Assembly (NCBI RefSeq): GCF_018141525.1
Contig: NZ_CP064655.1
Location: 992,001 to 1,056,000, forward strand
DNA: 64,000 nt
Direction of reading: 5' to 3'
Source of the DNA: Miltoncostaea marina
GTDB taxonomy: Bacteria > Actinomycetota > Thermoleophilia > Miltoncostaeales > Miltoncostaeaceae
This document shows positions 37,891 through 47,745 of the stretch, in pieces; position 1 is the stretch's first letter; each line of letters starts with the position of its first letter. The translations under genes were made by a program, and so were the position numbers. The notes beneath the pieces were generated by a model that had not been told where the DNA came from, ran no database searches, and saw only the letters and a list, made by a program, of their open reading frames with translations.

Positions 37891-37923
37891 CCCAGGCCGC
37901 CCGGCGGAGCCGGGCGGCCTGGG
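37891..37923. repeat. Perfect 15-bp hairpin with 3-base loop
   Basis: CCCAGGCCGCCCGGC / GCCGGGCGGCCTGGG with loop GGA. Several nearby copies of GGCGGAGC (also near 37731, 37921 and 37967) suggest another short repeat family. A terminator role is possible, but the nearest upstream stop is over 600 bases away. Confidence 0.65.
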
Positions 37924-38002
37924 CGGAGCTCTGGATCGCTTCCACTCCGAAGCGCGGCCCGGCCTCGGCGGAGCCTCACGGCGCGCCGACGTCGGAGCCC
38001 CG

Positions 38003-38008
38003 TAGCCT
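38003..38008 (+). promoter_or_regulatory. -10 box TAGCCT, leaderless start of the MFS gene
   Basis: TAGCCT ends 8 bases before the GTG at 38017. No ribosome-binding site is seen. Confidence 0.55.
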
Positions 38009-38016
38009 GGGGGGCC

Positions 38017-39303
38017 GTGCCGATGCCTGTCCCCGAGGTCCTGCGCGTCCCCGCCTTCCGGGCGGTGTGGGTCGCGAGCCTGCTGTCGAACGGCGGGTCG
38101 TGGCTGCAGATCGTGGCGAGCGGCTGGCTGATCCTCGAGGCCACCGGCAGCCCGGCCGCGGTGGGGGCTCTCGCGCTCGTGACGCGGGCGCCGGCGATCG
38201 GCCTGTCGGCGTGGGCCGGGTCGCTCGCCGACCGCGTCGACCGGCGGGCCGTCGGCATCTGGACCTTCGCCCTCCAGGCGGCGGCCGCCGGGTCGCTGGC
38301 GCTCATCACGTGGGCCGACGGCACGCACGTGGCGGCGATCTACGCCCTGACGTTCGTGGTGGGGGTGGGGTTCGCGCTCGGCCTGCCGGCCATGCTGGCG
38401 CTGATCCCGTCGCTCGTGCCCCGGGCGCGGCTGTCGCAGGCGGTCAGCCTCAACGCCGCCGGCATCAACATCGCGCGGCTGGCGGGGCCGGCGATCGGCG
38501 GGGGGATGCTCGCCCTGTTCGGCGCGACGGTCTGCTTCGCCGTCAACGCCGTCTCGTTCCTCGCGCTCGTGTGGGCGCTCGCGCGGCTCGAGCCGCGTCC
38601 GCCCGCGGCGCCGCCGGCCGCCGGGCGGCCCCGCCTGCGCGACGCGCTCGGCTTCGCCTCGGCCGACCCCGCGATCCGCCGGCTGCTGATCGGGATGGCG
38701 ATCTTCACGGTGCTGGCCTCGCCGGTGCAGGAGCTCGCGCCCGTCGTGGCCGACCGCCTCGACGCGGGGGCGACCGGGCTCGGGCTGCTGCTCGGCGCCA
38801 TGGGGGGCGGCGCGCTCGGCGGCGCCTGGCTGCTCGAGCGGCTGCACGCGGGGGGCTACCCGCGCCACCGCGCGCTGCCGACGGCCTCCCTGCTGTTCGC
38901 AGTCGGGCTGGCCGTGGTGGCGGTCACGCCGTGGTTCTGGCTCGGCCTGGCGGGGATGGCGTTCGCGGGCGCCTTCTGGATCTGGATGTTCGCCGCCACG
39001 AACACCGCGACCCAGCTGCGCTCGCCGGCGCCGCTGCTCGGGCGGATGCTCGGCCTCTACCAGCTCTCGGTGATCGGCCCGATCGCGATCGGCTCCACGC
39101 TGGCCGGCCTCGTGGCCGAGGAGGCCGGCATCGAGGCCACGCTGGCCGGCTGCGCGGCGCTGCTCGCCGCGTGGGCCGCCTGGAGCCTGCGCAACCCCGT
39201 GCTCGAGATCGACGTCCCGCTGTCCGGCGGGCCGGCGCCGTCAGGCGATGAAGCGCGCGACCGCGTCGAGCGCCGGGGCGGGGACGCGGCCGTCGACCTG
39301 TAG
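38017..39303 (+). CDS. MFS permease (MFS_3/EntS-like)
   Basis: 428 residues with about twelve membrane helices. FRAVWVASLLSNGGSWLQIVA at the start, AGSLADRVDRR (loop 2-3 motif), SLNAAGINIARLAGPAIGG and MLGLYQLSVIGPIAIGS are typical of the EntS-like MFS subgroup that exports siderophores or drugs. GTG 38017 is chosen for its leaderless promoter; ATG 38023 is a close alternative. The hydrophilic C-terminal tail overlaps the convergent hydrolase gene by 63 bases. Confidence 0.85.
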   Translation: MPMPVPEVLRVPAFRAVWVASLLSNGGSWLQIVASGWLILEATGSPAAVGALALVTRAPAIGLSAWAGSLADRVDRRAVGIWTFALQAAAAGSLALITWADGTHVAAIYALTFVVGVGFALGLPAMLALIPSLVPRARLSQAVSLNAAGINIARLAGPAIGGGMLALFGATVCFAVNAVSFLALVWALARLEPRPPAAPPAAGRPRLRDALGFASADPAIRRLLIGMAIFTVLASPVQELAPVVADRLDAGATGLGLLLGAMGGGALGGAWLLERLHAGGYPRHRALPTASLLFAVGLAVVAVTPWFWLGLAGMAFAGAFWIWMFAATNTATQLRSPAPLLGRMLGLYQLSVIGPIAIGSTLAGLVAEEAGIEATLAGCAALLAAWAAWSLRNPVLEIDVPLSGGPAPSGDEARDRVERRGGDAAVDL

Positions 39304-40050
39304 GAAGTGGCCGGCGCCGGGCACGCGCAGGGTGCGGGTGGGGAGGCCCGCCGCCCGTCGGGCGTCCGCGATGCGCCCCATCTCCGCCACGGGCACCGTG
39401 CGGTCGCGGGTGCCGTGCACGGCGAGCAGCGGCAGGCGCGCCCGGACCGCGTCGCGCAGGGGATCGTGCCGCAGCGTGGCGTTCGCGACCGCCGCGCCCG
39501 CCAGGCGCTGCAGCAGGCGCCCGGGCGCCCCGGCGGCGCGGCGCAGCTGCCCGAGCGGCCGGCCCGGCGAGGCGAGCGTGACGACGCGGGTGGCGGGCCC
39601 CGACGCGGCGGCCTCCATCGCGAGCGCGCCGCCCTGGCTGTGCCCGACGATGGCCACGCGCGCACGGTCGACGCCGGGGAGGGCGGCGAGGGCGCGCACG
39701 GCGGCGGCCGCGTCGGCGGCCAGCGGCCGCCGGTCGAGCCAGGCCAGCGGCGCGCCGGCCGAGCCTGCGATGCCACGCTTGTCGTACGCCAGCACCGCCA
39801 CGCCGCGGCCGGCGAGCTCGCGGGCCAGCACGCCGTAGGGGCCGTCGCCGCCGTCGAGGCGGCCGTAGCGGTCCTGGGGGCCGAACCCGCTCACGAGCAC
39901 CGCCGCCGGGTAGGGCCCGGGGCCGGGCGGCACGAAGACGCTCGCGGCCAGCGGCCGGCCGTCGCCGCCCGCGAGCGTCAGCGGCCGCTCCTGCACCGCC
40001 GGCGCGGGCGCGGCGGCGAGGACGAGGGCGCTGAGGAGGGCGGCGAGCAC
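39241..40050 (-). CDS. Secreted alpha/beta-hydrolase
   Basis: About 269 residues. A signal peptide (LAALLSALVLAAAPAPA) leads to an alpha/beta-hydrolase with the nucleophile in GHSQGG, the acid in HGTRDRTVP and the His in PGAGHF. An Asp-Lys-Arg-Gly segment (YDKRGIAGS) is typical of the family of dienelactone-hydrolase-like esterases. An ATG at 40056 is in frame, but TACCCT would then end only 3 bases away; the GTG at 40050 fits the window's spacing of 6-9. Overlaps the MFS gene at the 3' end. Confidence 0.82.
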   Translation of the reverse strand: MLAALLSALVLAAAPAPAVQERPLTLAGGDGRPLAASVFVPPGPGPYPAAVLVSGFGPQDRYGRLDGGDGPYGVLARELAGRGVAVLAYDKRGIAGSAGAPLAWLDRRPLAADAAAAVRALAALPGVDRARVAIVGHSQGGALAMEAAASGPATRVVTLASPGRPLGQLRRAAGAPGRLLQRLAGAAVANATLRHDPLRDAVRARLPLLAVHGTRDRTVPVAEMGRIADARRAAGLPTRTLRVPGAGHFLQVDGRVPAPALDAVARFIA

Positions 40051-40059
40051 TGCCATCCG

Positions 40060-40065
40060 AGGGTA
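40060..40065 (-). promoter_or_regulatory. -10 box TACCCT, leaderless start of the hydrolase gene
   Basis: TACCCT on the minus strand ends 9 bases before GTG 40050 (or 3 before ATG 40056). Confidence 0.5.
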
Positions 40066-40080
40066 GGACGGGGCCGCCGC

Positions 40081-40140
40081 CGGGCGCCCCGCGGCAGATG
40101 AAGGCGCGGTTCAGCATGCGGTCGCCGCGCGGGGCGCCCG
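40081..40140. promoter_or_regulatory. Inverted repeat between two divergent promoters
   Basis: CGGGCGCCCCGCG (40081-40093) and its exact reverse complement CGCGGGGCGCCCG (40128-40140) lie 15 and 10 bases upstream of the two divergent -10 boxes (40060-40065 minus, 40151-40156 plus). The location suits a shared operator or a cruciform, but the arms are pure G/C and could arise by chance. Confidence 0.35.
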
Positions 40141-40150
40141 GGGCCTGGGC

Positions 40151-40156
40151 TATCCT
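40151..40156 (+). promoter_or_regulatory. -10 box TATCCT, leaderless start of the M20 peptidase gene
   Basis: TATCCT ends 6 bases before the GTG at 40163. Confidence 0.6.
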
Positions 40157-40162
40157 CTGGCG

Positions 40163-41272
40163 GTGGACGAGGTCCTGCTCGCCGAGCGGCTGATCGCCTA
40201 CGACACGTCCCGCCGCTCCGGCATCGGCCAGGCCACCGACTTCGTGGCCGGGTGGCTCGAGGCCCGGGGGGCGTCCGTCGAGCGCCGTGAGAACGGCGGC
40301 CGGCGGAGCCTGGCGGCGCGCGTCGGCGCCGGTCCCCTCCGCCTCATCTTCCACGCGCACATCGACGTCGTGCCCGGTCACCCGGAGCAGTTCGTGCCGC
40401 GCGTCGAGGGCGGCCGCCTGTACGGGCGCGGCGCCTACGACATGAAGGCGGCGCTCGGCGCGATGATGCTGGCCGTCGCCGACCTCGCCTCGGAGCCCCT
40501 CGACGGGGCCCTCGTGGAGCTGGTGGTCGTGCCCGACGAGGAACGGTCGGAGCCGGGGGAGAACTGCACCCAGATGATGGTGCGCGACGGCCTGCGGGCC
40601 GACTTCGTCGTGTGCGGCGAGCCCACCGACATGGACGTGGGGGTCCAGGCGAAGGGCGTGCTGATGTTGCGCGTCGACGTGCCCGGCACCGCCGCCCACG
40701 GGGCGACCCCATGGCTGGGCGACAACGCGGTGCTGCGCGCGGTGGACCTCTTCCGCGGCATCGGCGACCTGCCGTTCGCCGCGGAGTCGGCGCCGCTGTT
40801 CGAGCGGCCCTCGCTCAACCTGGGGCTCATCCAGGGCGGCGACGCCGTCAACAAGGTCCCCGACCACTGCCGCATGCACGTGGACGTGCGCTACCTGCCG
40901 ACCCAGTCGCCCGACGAGGTGCTCGCCCAGGTGCGCTCGCTCGACCCGCTCGCCGACGTCCAGGTGGTGCTCGAGCGCCCGCCGGCCGACGTCTCGCCCG
41001 ACCACCCGCTGGTGCGGGCGCTGCTCGGGGCGGCGGGCCGCCACGAGCCGTCGGCCGCCTCCGTGGGGCGCGACGGCGCGTCGGACGCCGTGGCCTTCAT
41101 CGAGGTCGGCGTGCCGGCCGTGGAGTTCGGCCCCCGCGGCGCCGGCCACCACGGGCCGGAGGAGTACGTCGAGATCGCGAGCCTGCCCCGCTACCGGCGC
41201 GCCCTGGTCGAGTTCGCGCGCTCGGTGGCCGCCATGCCCGCGCCCGCCCCCCGCGACGAGGCCGCCCTGTGA
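40163..41272 (+). CDS. M20-family metallopeptidase (DapE/ArgE-like)
   Basis: 369 residues. Metal ligands are visible: FHAHIDVVPGH (His and catalytic Asp), YGRGAYDMKAALGAMM (bridging Asp), VPDEERSEPG (catalytic Glu and metal Glu), and a C-terminal AGHHGPEEYVE (last His). The middle has the dimerisation domain with GTAAHGATPWLG. It could remove succinyl or acetyl groups from diamino acids or act as a dipeptidase. GTG 40163 leaderless; GTGA overlap with the LCP gene. Confidence 0.88.
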   Translation: MDEVLLAERLIAYDTSRRSGIGQATDFVAGWLEARGASVERRENGGRRSLAARVGAGPLRLIFHAHIDVVPGHPEQFVPRVEGGRLYGRGAYDMKAALGAMMLAVADLASEPLDGALVELVVVPDEERSEPGENCTQMMVRDGLRADFVVCGEPTDMDVGVQAKGVLMLRVDVPGTAAHGATPWLGDNAVLRAVDLFRGIGDLPFAAESAPLFERPSLNLGLIQGGDAVNKVPDHCRMHVDVRYLPTQSPDEVLAQVRSLDPLADVQVVLERPPADVSPDHPLVRALLGAAGRHEPSAASVGRDGASDAVAFIEVGVPAVEFGPRGAGHHGPEEYVEIASLPRYRRALVEFARSVAAMPAPAPRDEAAL

Positions 41273-43110
41273 GCGCGCCGGACGACCGCCCGCCGCACTC
41301 GCGCGCCCGCTACTGGCGCGTGCCCCGCCGGCGCCGGCGCTGGGTGGCCCTGGTCGGCTGGACGCTGTGGATGCTCATCGCGCTGGCGGTGGCGATCCCG
41401 GCCGGCGCGTACATCTACCTCGACGACACGCTCGACGCCGCCGCCCCCGACACCCCGGAGGCCCGCGCGGCCCGCGCGGCCACCCGGCCCGTGCTGCCGG
41501 GCAAGCCCACCAACGTGCTGCTGATGGGCTCCGACACGCGCCCGGACGAGGGCGACGGCGGCCGCAGCGACACGCTGATCTTCGTCCGCATGGACCCCAA
41601 GCGGAACCTCGTCTCGATGCTCTCCTTCCCGCGCGACCTGTGGGTGCAGATCCCCGGGTTCGGCGAGGGCAAGCTCAACTCCGCGTACTCGCAGGGCCCC
41701 GCGGTCACGATCAAGACGGTGGAGGAGCTGACCGGCGAGCCGGTCAACGCCTACGTGATCGTCGACTTCCAGGGCTTCGCCAGCCTCGTGAACGCGGTCG
41801 GCGGCGTCTACCTCGACGTCGACCGCCGCTACTTCAACGAGAACCTCGGCACGGCCGCGACCAACTACGCGCCGATCGACCTCCAGCCGGGGCTGCAGAA
41901 GCTCAACGGCAACGACGCGCTCGACTACGTGCGCTACCGGCACACCGACTCCGACTACGCGCGCATCGTGCGCCAGCAGCAGTTCCTGTCCGAGCTGAAG
42001 CGCCAGACCAAGCAGCTCGACAACCTCACCAACATCACCTCGTTCCGGCGCATCTTCGGCGAGAACATCCAGACGAGCATCCAGAACCCGCGTCGCTTCC
42101 TGGGCCTGCTGGAGCTCGCCCTGACCGCCCCGAAGGACCGCATCGCGCGGGTTTCGATCGAGGGCTACAGCGACTCCGTGAACGGCGCCTCGGTGGAGCG
42201 GGCGGACCAGAGCGAGATCGACGCCAAGGTGGCCGAGTGGAAGGACCCCGAGTTCGTCCAGGAGGCCGACGAGTCGGAGAAGCCGAAGACGCCGGCGGAG
42301 ACCCACGTCACGGTCATGAACGGCTCCGGCCGCCTGCTCGTGGCCGACCGGGCCGCCCGGCTGCTCGGCGACAAGCGCTACCAGACCGCCGTGGCCGGCA
42401 ACGCCCCCGACTTCGACTACCCCTCGACCGCGGTCTACTACCGGGACGGCTTCCGCGAGCAGGCCCGGCGCATCGCCAGCATGATGGGGCCGACGGCCAC
42501 GGCGACGCCGCTCGACGAGGGGGCGAACGGCAACGACGTGGTGCTGGTCGTGGGGTCGGACTGGACCGGCGAGCTCGCCGCGCCGCCGCCGGTGAAGGAG
42601 AGCCGCCCGCCGGCCGACGTGGTGTCGACCACGGGCCTGGTCGCGCCGATCCGCAGCGGGCGGGCCGGCGCCCCGGGCCTGCGCCCGATGGCGCCCCTCA
42701 AGGTGGCCCGCGGCTCGGACGTGCGCATCGTGCGCGCCTACCGGATCGGCGGGGGCACGGGGCCGTCGGCGATGAAGGTCGTCTTCCGCGTCCACGTGGG
42801 CGGCGCCGCGAAGTACTGGGGCATCGGCATGACGACGATGGAGAACCCCCCGATCGTCGAGGGGTACACCGGCCGTTACACGAGCGGCGGCCGCGAGTAC
42901 TTCACCTACTATGACGGCCGTAACCTCCAGCGCCTCCTGTTCCGTTCGGGCGGGGTCACCTACTGGGTGTCCAACACGCTCACGAACGACCTGAGCGCCA
43001 AGACGATCGAGGAGATCGCCAAGTCCATGCGCCCCCTCAACCGCGCCAAGCTGCCCGCACGCACGACCGACACGCCCATCGCCGTCGAGACGGAAGGGTC
43101 GACCCCGTGA
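41269..43110 (+). CDS. LytR-CpsA-Psr (LCP) family glycopolymer transferase
   Basis: 613 residues. A basic cytoplasmic N terminus and one membrane helix (about 25-47) are followed by the LCP domain: NVLLMGSDTRPDEGDGGRSD, FPRDLWVQIPG and YVRYRHTDSDYARIVRQQQF hold the conserved Arg/Asp residues binding the polyprenyl diphosphate. A LytR_C domain (THVTVMNGSGR) follows, then a third, beta-rich C-terminal region of about 150 residues. The enzyme attaches lipid-linked glycopolymer to peptidoglycan. It overlaps the M20 and UGD genes by GTGA. Confidence 0.92.
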   Translation: MSAPDDRPPHSRARYWRVPRRRRRWVALVGWTLWMLIALAVAIPAGAYIYLDDTLDAAAPDTPEARAARAATRPVLPGKPTNVLLMGSDTRPDEGDGGRSDTLIFVRMDPKRNLVSMLSFPRDLWVQIPGFGEGKLNSAYSQGPAVTIKTVEELTGEPVNAYVIVDFQGFASLVNAVGGVYLDVDRRYFNENLGTAATNYAPIDLQPGLQKLNGNDALDYVRYRHTDSDYARIVRQQQFLSELKRQTKQLDNLTNITSFRRIFGENIQTSIQNPRRFLGLLELALTAPKDRIARVSIEGYSDSVNGASVERADQSEIDAKVAEWKDPEFVQEADESEKPKTPAETHVTVMNGSGRLLVADRAARLLGDKRYQTAVAGNAPDFDYPSTAVYYRDGFREQARRIASMMGPTATATPLDEGANGNDVVLVVGSDWTGELAAPPPVKESRPPADVVSTTGLVAPIRSGRAGAPGLRPMAPLKVARGSDVRIVRAYRIGGGTGPSAMKVVFRVHVGGAAKYWGIGMTTMENPPIVEGYTGRYTSGGREYFTYYDGRNLQRLLFRSGGVTYWVSNTLTNDLSAKTIEEIAKSMRPLNRAKLPARTTDTPIAVETEGSTP

Positions 43111-44462
43111 CGGAGGGCGCACCGGCGGAGGCGGAGCGCGTGGCGGGCGGCCGCGAGCGGGTGGGCGTGATCGGCGCCGGGTACGTCGGCCTGGTGACCG
43201 GCGTCTGCCTGGCGTCCATGGGCTACCAGGTCACCCTGCGCGACATCGACGCGGCCAAGGTCGCGGCGCTGAACGACGGCCAGGTGCCGATCTACGAGCC
43301 CGGCCTCGCCGAGCTGATGGAGGAGCACCGCGAGCGGCTCACCTACACGCTGTCCCTGGAGCGCCTGCTGGAGCGCTCGGACATCGTGTTCATCGCCGTC
43401 GACACGCCGCCGAGCTACTCCGGCGACGCCGACCTGTCGCGGGTGATGAGCGTGGTCGACGAGCTCGAGAAGGTGGCGGGCGCCGACGCCCGCCACGTGC
43501 TCGTGATGAAGAGCACCGTGCCGGTGGGCACCGGCGAGCGCGTGCGCGCGGAGCTCGACGCCCGCGGCCTGGCGGACGTCGGCTACTGCTCCAACCCGGA
43601 GTTCCTCAAGGAGGGCGCCGCCATCGCGGACTTCCTCCGCCCCGACCGGGTGGTGATCGGCTCGTTCGACGACGCCCAGGGCGACCGCGTGGCCGCCCTC
43701 TACGAGCCGCTCGGCGCGCCGATCATCCGCACCTCCGTGCCGTCGGCCGAGATGGTCAAGTACGCCTCCAACGCGTTCCTGGCCACGAAGATCAGCTTCA
43801 TCAACGAGATCGCGAACGTCTGCGAGGAGGTCGGCGCCGACGTCGACGTGGTGGCGGCCGGGATGGGCCTCGACAGCCGCATCGGCAGGTCGTTCCTGCG
43901 CGCGGGCATCGGCTTCGGCGGCAGCTGCTTCCCGAAGGACGTCTCCGCGCTCAAGCAGCTCGCCGGCAACTCCGGCTACCACTTCCAGCTGCTGACCTCG
44001 GTGATCGAGGTCAACGAGCTGCAGAAGCGCCGCGTCATCGGCAAGCTCAAGAAGCACCTGGGCTCGCTCGAGGGCAAGCGGGTGGCGCTGCTCGGGCTGG
44101 CCTTCAAGCCCGGCACCGACGACATGCGCGAGGCGTCGAGCCTCGTGCTGGCGGCCCGGCTGCTGGCCGAGGGCGCCGAGGTGCTCGCGTACGACCCCGT
44201 GGTGGACGGCGGCATGGACCGGCTGAAGGGCGTCGCCATCCGCGAGAGCGCCGAGGAGGTGGTCGAGGGCGCCGACGCGGCCGTGCTCGTCACCGAGTGG
44301 GACAGCATCGTCGGGATGGACTGGGCCGCGGTGCGCGAGTCTATGCGCTCGCCCGTGCTGATCGACGGCCGCAACGCCCTCGACCCGGTCGAGATGATGC
44401 GCCTCGGGTACGTCTTCGAGGGCATCGGGCGCCTGCCCGCGCACGTGGACGTGCCGTCCTGA
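43107..44462 (+). CDS. ugd: UDP-glucose 6-dehydrogenase
   Basis: 451 residues. GVIGAGYVGLVTG (NAD), KSTVPVGTGERV, SNPEFLKEGAAI and GIGFGGSCFPKDVSAL with the catalytic Cys near residue 275; GLAFKPGTDDMREA is in the C-terminal domain. It makes UDP-glucuronate for cell-surface polysaccharide. The sequence also fits UDP-N-acetyl-mannosamine dehydrogenases less well. GTG start in an overlap with the LCP gene; the stop overlaps the next start (CTGA). Confidence 0.93.
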   Translation: MTEGAPAEAERVAGGRERVGVIGAGYVGLVTGVCLASMGYQVTLRDIDAAKVAALNDGQVPIYEPGLAELMEEHRERLTYTLSLERLLERSDIVFIAVDTPPSYSGDADLSRVMSVVDELEKVAGADARHVLVMKSTVPVGTGERVRAELDARGLADVGYCSNPEFLKEGAAIADFLRPDRVVIGSFDDAQGDRVAALYEPLGAPIIRTSVPSAEMVKYASNAFLATKISFINEIANVCEEVGADVDVVAAGMGLDSRIGRSFLRAGIGFGGSCFPKDVSALKQLAGNSGYHFQLLTSVIEVNELQKRRVIGKLKKHLGSLEGKRVALLGLAFKPGTDDMREASSLVLAARLLAEGAEVLAYDPVVDGGMDRLKGVAIRESAEEVVEGADAAVLVTEWDSIVGMDWAAVRESMRSPVLIDGRNALDPVEMMRLGYVFEGIGRLPAHVDVPS

Positions 44463-45496
44463 GGCAGGCCGTCGTGCTCGTGGGCGGGGAGGGGCGGCGG
44501 CTGCGCCCGCTGACCGACACCCGCCCCAAGCCGATGATGCGGCTGGTCGACCGGCCGTTCGTGGCGCACCAGCTGGACCTGCTGCGCCGCCACGGCGTGC
44601 GGGACGTGATCTTCTCCTGCGGCTACCGCCCGGACGCGCTGCGCGCCCACTTCGGCGACGGCGCGTCCTCCGGCGTGCGCCTGCGCTACGTGGTCGACCC
44701 CGAGCCGCTCGGCACCGCGGGCGCGATCGGCAACGCCGCAGGCCTGATCGACGACGAGCCGTTCCTCGTGCTGAACGGCGACATCCTCACCGACCTCGAC
44801 ATCGGCGGGCTGCGCGAGGACCACGCCCGCAGCGGCGCGACGGCGACGGTGGTGCTGACGCCGGTCGAGGACCCGAGCGCGTTCGGCCTCGTGCGCCTGC
44901 ACGACGACCGGTCGGTGGAGGAGTTCGTCGAGAAGCCGGCGCAGGAGGACCTGCGCCCGGGCGAGCCGTTCCGCATCAACGCCGGCACCTACCTGCTCGA
45001 CCCCGGCGTGCTTGAGCGCATCCCGGCCGGGCGCGCCTGCTCGATCGAGCGCGAGGTGTTCCCGGCGCTCGCCGGCGACGGCGTGCTCTACGGCCACCCG
45101 AGCGACGCATACTGGCGGGACATCGGCACGCCGGCGTCCTACCTGGCCGCGCACCACGACGTGCTGCGCGGCGCGCTGCGCACCGAGTCGCCGGCCGGCG
45201 GCGCCTACGTCGCCCCCGGCGCGGCGGTCGACCCGGCCGCCGAGCTCGACGCGCTCGCCTGCGTCGGCCGCGACGCCCGGGTCGGGCCCGGCGCCCGCCT
45301 GGTGTCGTGCGTGGTCGGCGAGCGCTCGGTCGTCGGCGCGGGCGCCGTGCTCGACCGCTGCATCGTGGGCGACGACGTGACGGTCGCCGACGGCGCGCGG
45401 ATCGGCCCCGGCGCCGTGCTGGGCGACGGCGCGCGGGTGCCGGGCGGCGCCGTCGTGGAGGCCGGGGCCACGGTGCCCACCGGCGGCTCCGCGTGA
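44459..45496 (+). CDS. Sugar-1-phosphate nucleotidyltransferase (GDP-mannose pyrophosphorylase-like), CTG start
   Basis: 345 residues. The nucleotide-binding N terminus reads RQAVVLVGGEGRRLRPLTDT, then KPMMRLVDRPFVAHQL and FLVLNGDIL, and a C-terminal left-handed beta-helix of hexapeptides (ARVGPGARLVSC, SVVGAGAVLD). The family start (M-K/R-x-A-V-V/I-L) matches a CTG at 44459 overlapping the ugd stop as CTGA; the first GTG downstream (44474) would cut into the first strand. It probably makes GDP-mannose or another NDP-sugar. The PGI/PMI gene downstream supports mannose. Confidence 0.85.
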   Translation: MRQAVVLVGGEGRRLRPLTDTRPKPMMRLVDRPFVAHQLDLLRRHGVRDVIFSCGYRPDALRAHFGDGASSGVRLRYVVDPEPLGTAGAIGNAAGLIDDEPFLVLNGDILTDLDIGGLREDHARSGATATVVLTPVEDPSAFGLVRLHDDRSVEEFVEKPAQEDLRPGEPFRINAGTYLLDPGVLERIPAGRACSIEREVFPALAGDGVLYGHPSDAYWRDIGTPASYLAAHHDVLRGALRTESPAGGAYVAPGAAVDPAAELDALACVGRDARVGPGARLVSCVVGERSVVGAGAVLDRCIVGDDVTVADGARIGPGAVLGDGARVPGGAVVEAGATVPTGGSA

Positions 45497-45513
45497 CGAG
45501 GGCCCGTCTGAGG

Positions 45514-45519
45514 TAGCCT
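45514..45519 (+). promoter_or_regulatory. -10 box TAGCCT, leaderless start of the PGI/PMI gene
   Basis: TAGCCT ends 6 bases before the GTG at 45526. Confidence 0.6.
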
Positions 45520-45525
45520 GGTCCG

Positions 45526-46604
45526 GTGTTCGGACTCGACGGACCGGCCGCGCTCGCCGGCGACAGCATGGGCCTGATCCGCGGCCTCGACGACTCGCCC
45601 GTCGCGATGGACGAGGCCCGGGCCGCCGCGGAGGCGGTCGAGATCTTCTTCCCGCCCGAGGCGATCACCGACGTGGTGATCTGCGGCATGGGCGGCTCGG
45701 CGATCGCCGGCGACCTGCTGGTGTCGGCCTATCGCGACCGCCTGCGCCGCCCGGTGACCGTGGTGCGCGACTACTACCTGCCGGGCTGGGTCGGCGAGCA
45801 CACCCTCGTGGTCCTCTGCTCGTACTCGGGCGGCACGGAGGAGACGCTCACGCTCGCCTCGCAGGCGCTCGAGCGCGAGTCGCTGTGCGTCGCGATCAGC
45901 GGCGGCGGCAAGCTGGCCTCCCACTACGCCTCCGAGGGCGTCCCGGTCGTGCCGGTGAAGGGCGGCCTGCAGCCGCGCATGGCGCTGCTGCGGATGCTCG
46001 TGCCGCTCGCGGTGCTCTTCGAGCGCCTCGGCGTCTCGCCGCCGCTCGCCGCCGACATCGACGAGGCGCGCGGCACGGTCGCGGCCGCGGTCGCCACGCT
46101 CGGGCCCGACATCCCCGAGCCCATGAACCCGGCCAAGCAGCTCGCCCGCGCGCTGACCCGCTCCGTGCCGCTCATCTGGGGGGCCGAGTCGACCGCCGGC
46201 GTGGCGTTGCGCTGGAAGGACCAGTTCAACGAGAACGCCAACCTGCCGGCCTTCGTGTCGCTGCTGCCCGAGATGGACCACAACGAGATCGTGGGCTTCG
46301 CGGGCATGCCCGCCGACCTCAGCGGGCTGGTCAAGCTGATCGCCCTGCGCGACGAGCGGCAGCACCGCCAGGTGCAGCGGCGCTTCGACTTCACCCAGGA
46401 GCTGCTCGAGCCGCAGGTCGGGCCCGCGCTGTCGATCACCGGCGAGGGCGCGAGCCCGCTGGCGCGCATGCTGGACCTGGTGATGCTGGGCGACTACGCC
46501 TCGCTCTACCTCGCGCTGCTGCGCGCGGTCGACCCGGGCCCGGTCGAGATGATCGACCGCCTCAAGGACCGGCTCGCGTCGACCGGCTACGGGAGGGCCC
46601 AGGG

Positions 46605-46608
<4 letters not shown>
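45526..46608 (+). CDS. Bifunctional phosphoglucose/phosphomannose isomerase
   Basis: 360 residues, the short archaeal/actinobacterial PGI/PMI type rather than classical PGI. Two SIS domains: ICGMGGSAIAGDLL and LCSYSGGTEETL bind the sugar phosphate, AISGGGKLA follows, and the second half has WKDQFNENANLPAF and PEMDHNEIVGF with the catalytic His/Glu. It interconverts glucose-, mannose- and fructose-6-phosphate. GTG 45526, leaderless; the stop overlaps mtnA (CTGA). Confidence 0.88.
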
Positions 46609-47717
<1,109 letters not shown>

Positions 47718-47745
47718 ACGCCCCACCCCGACACCGGAGCCGTCC

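Noticed and set aside
37615-38016. N-terminal extension of the MFS protein into the hairpin tract
   Set aside because: The extension has no helix or family match and runs through perfect hairpins; the leaderless promoter at 38003-38008 places the start at 38017.
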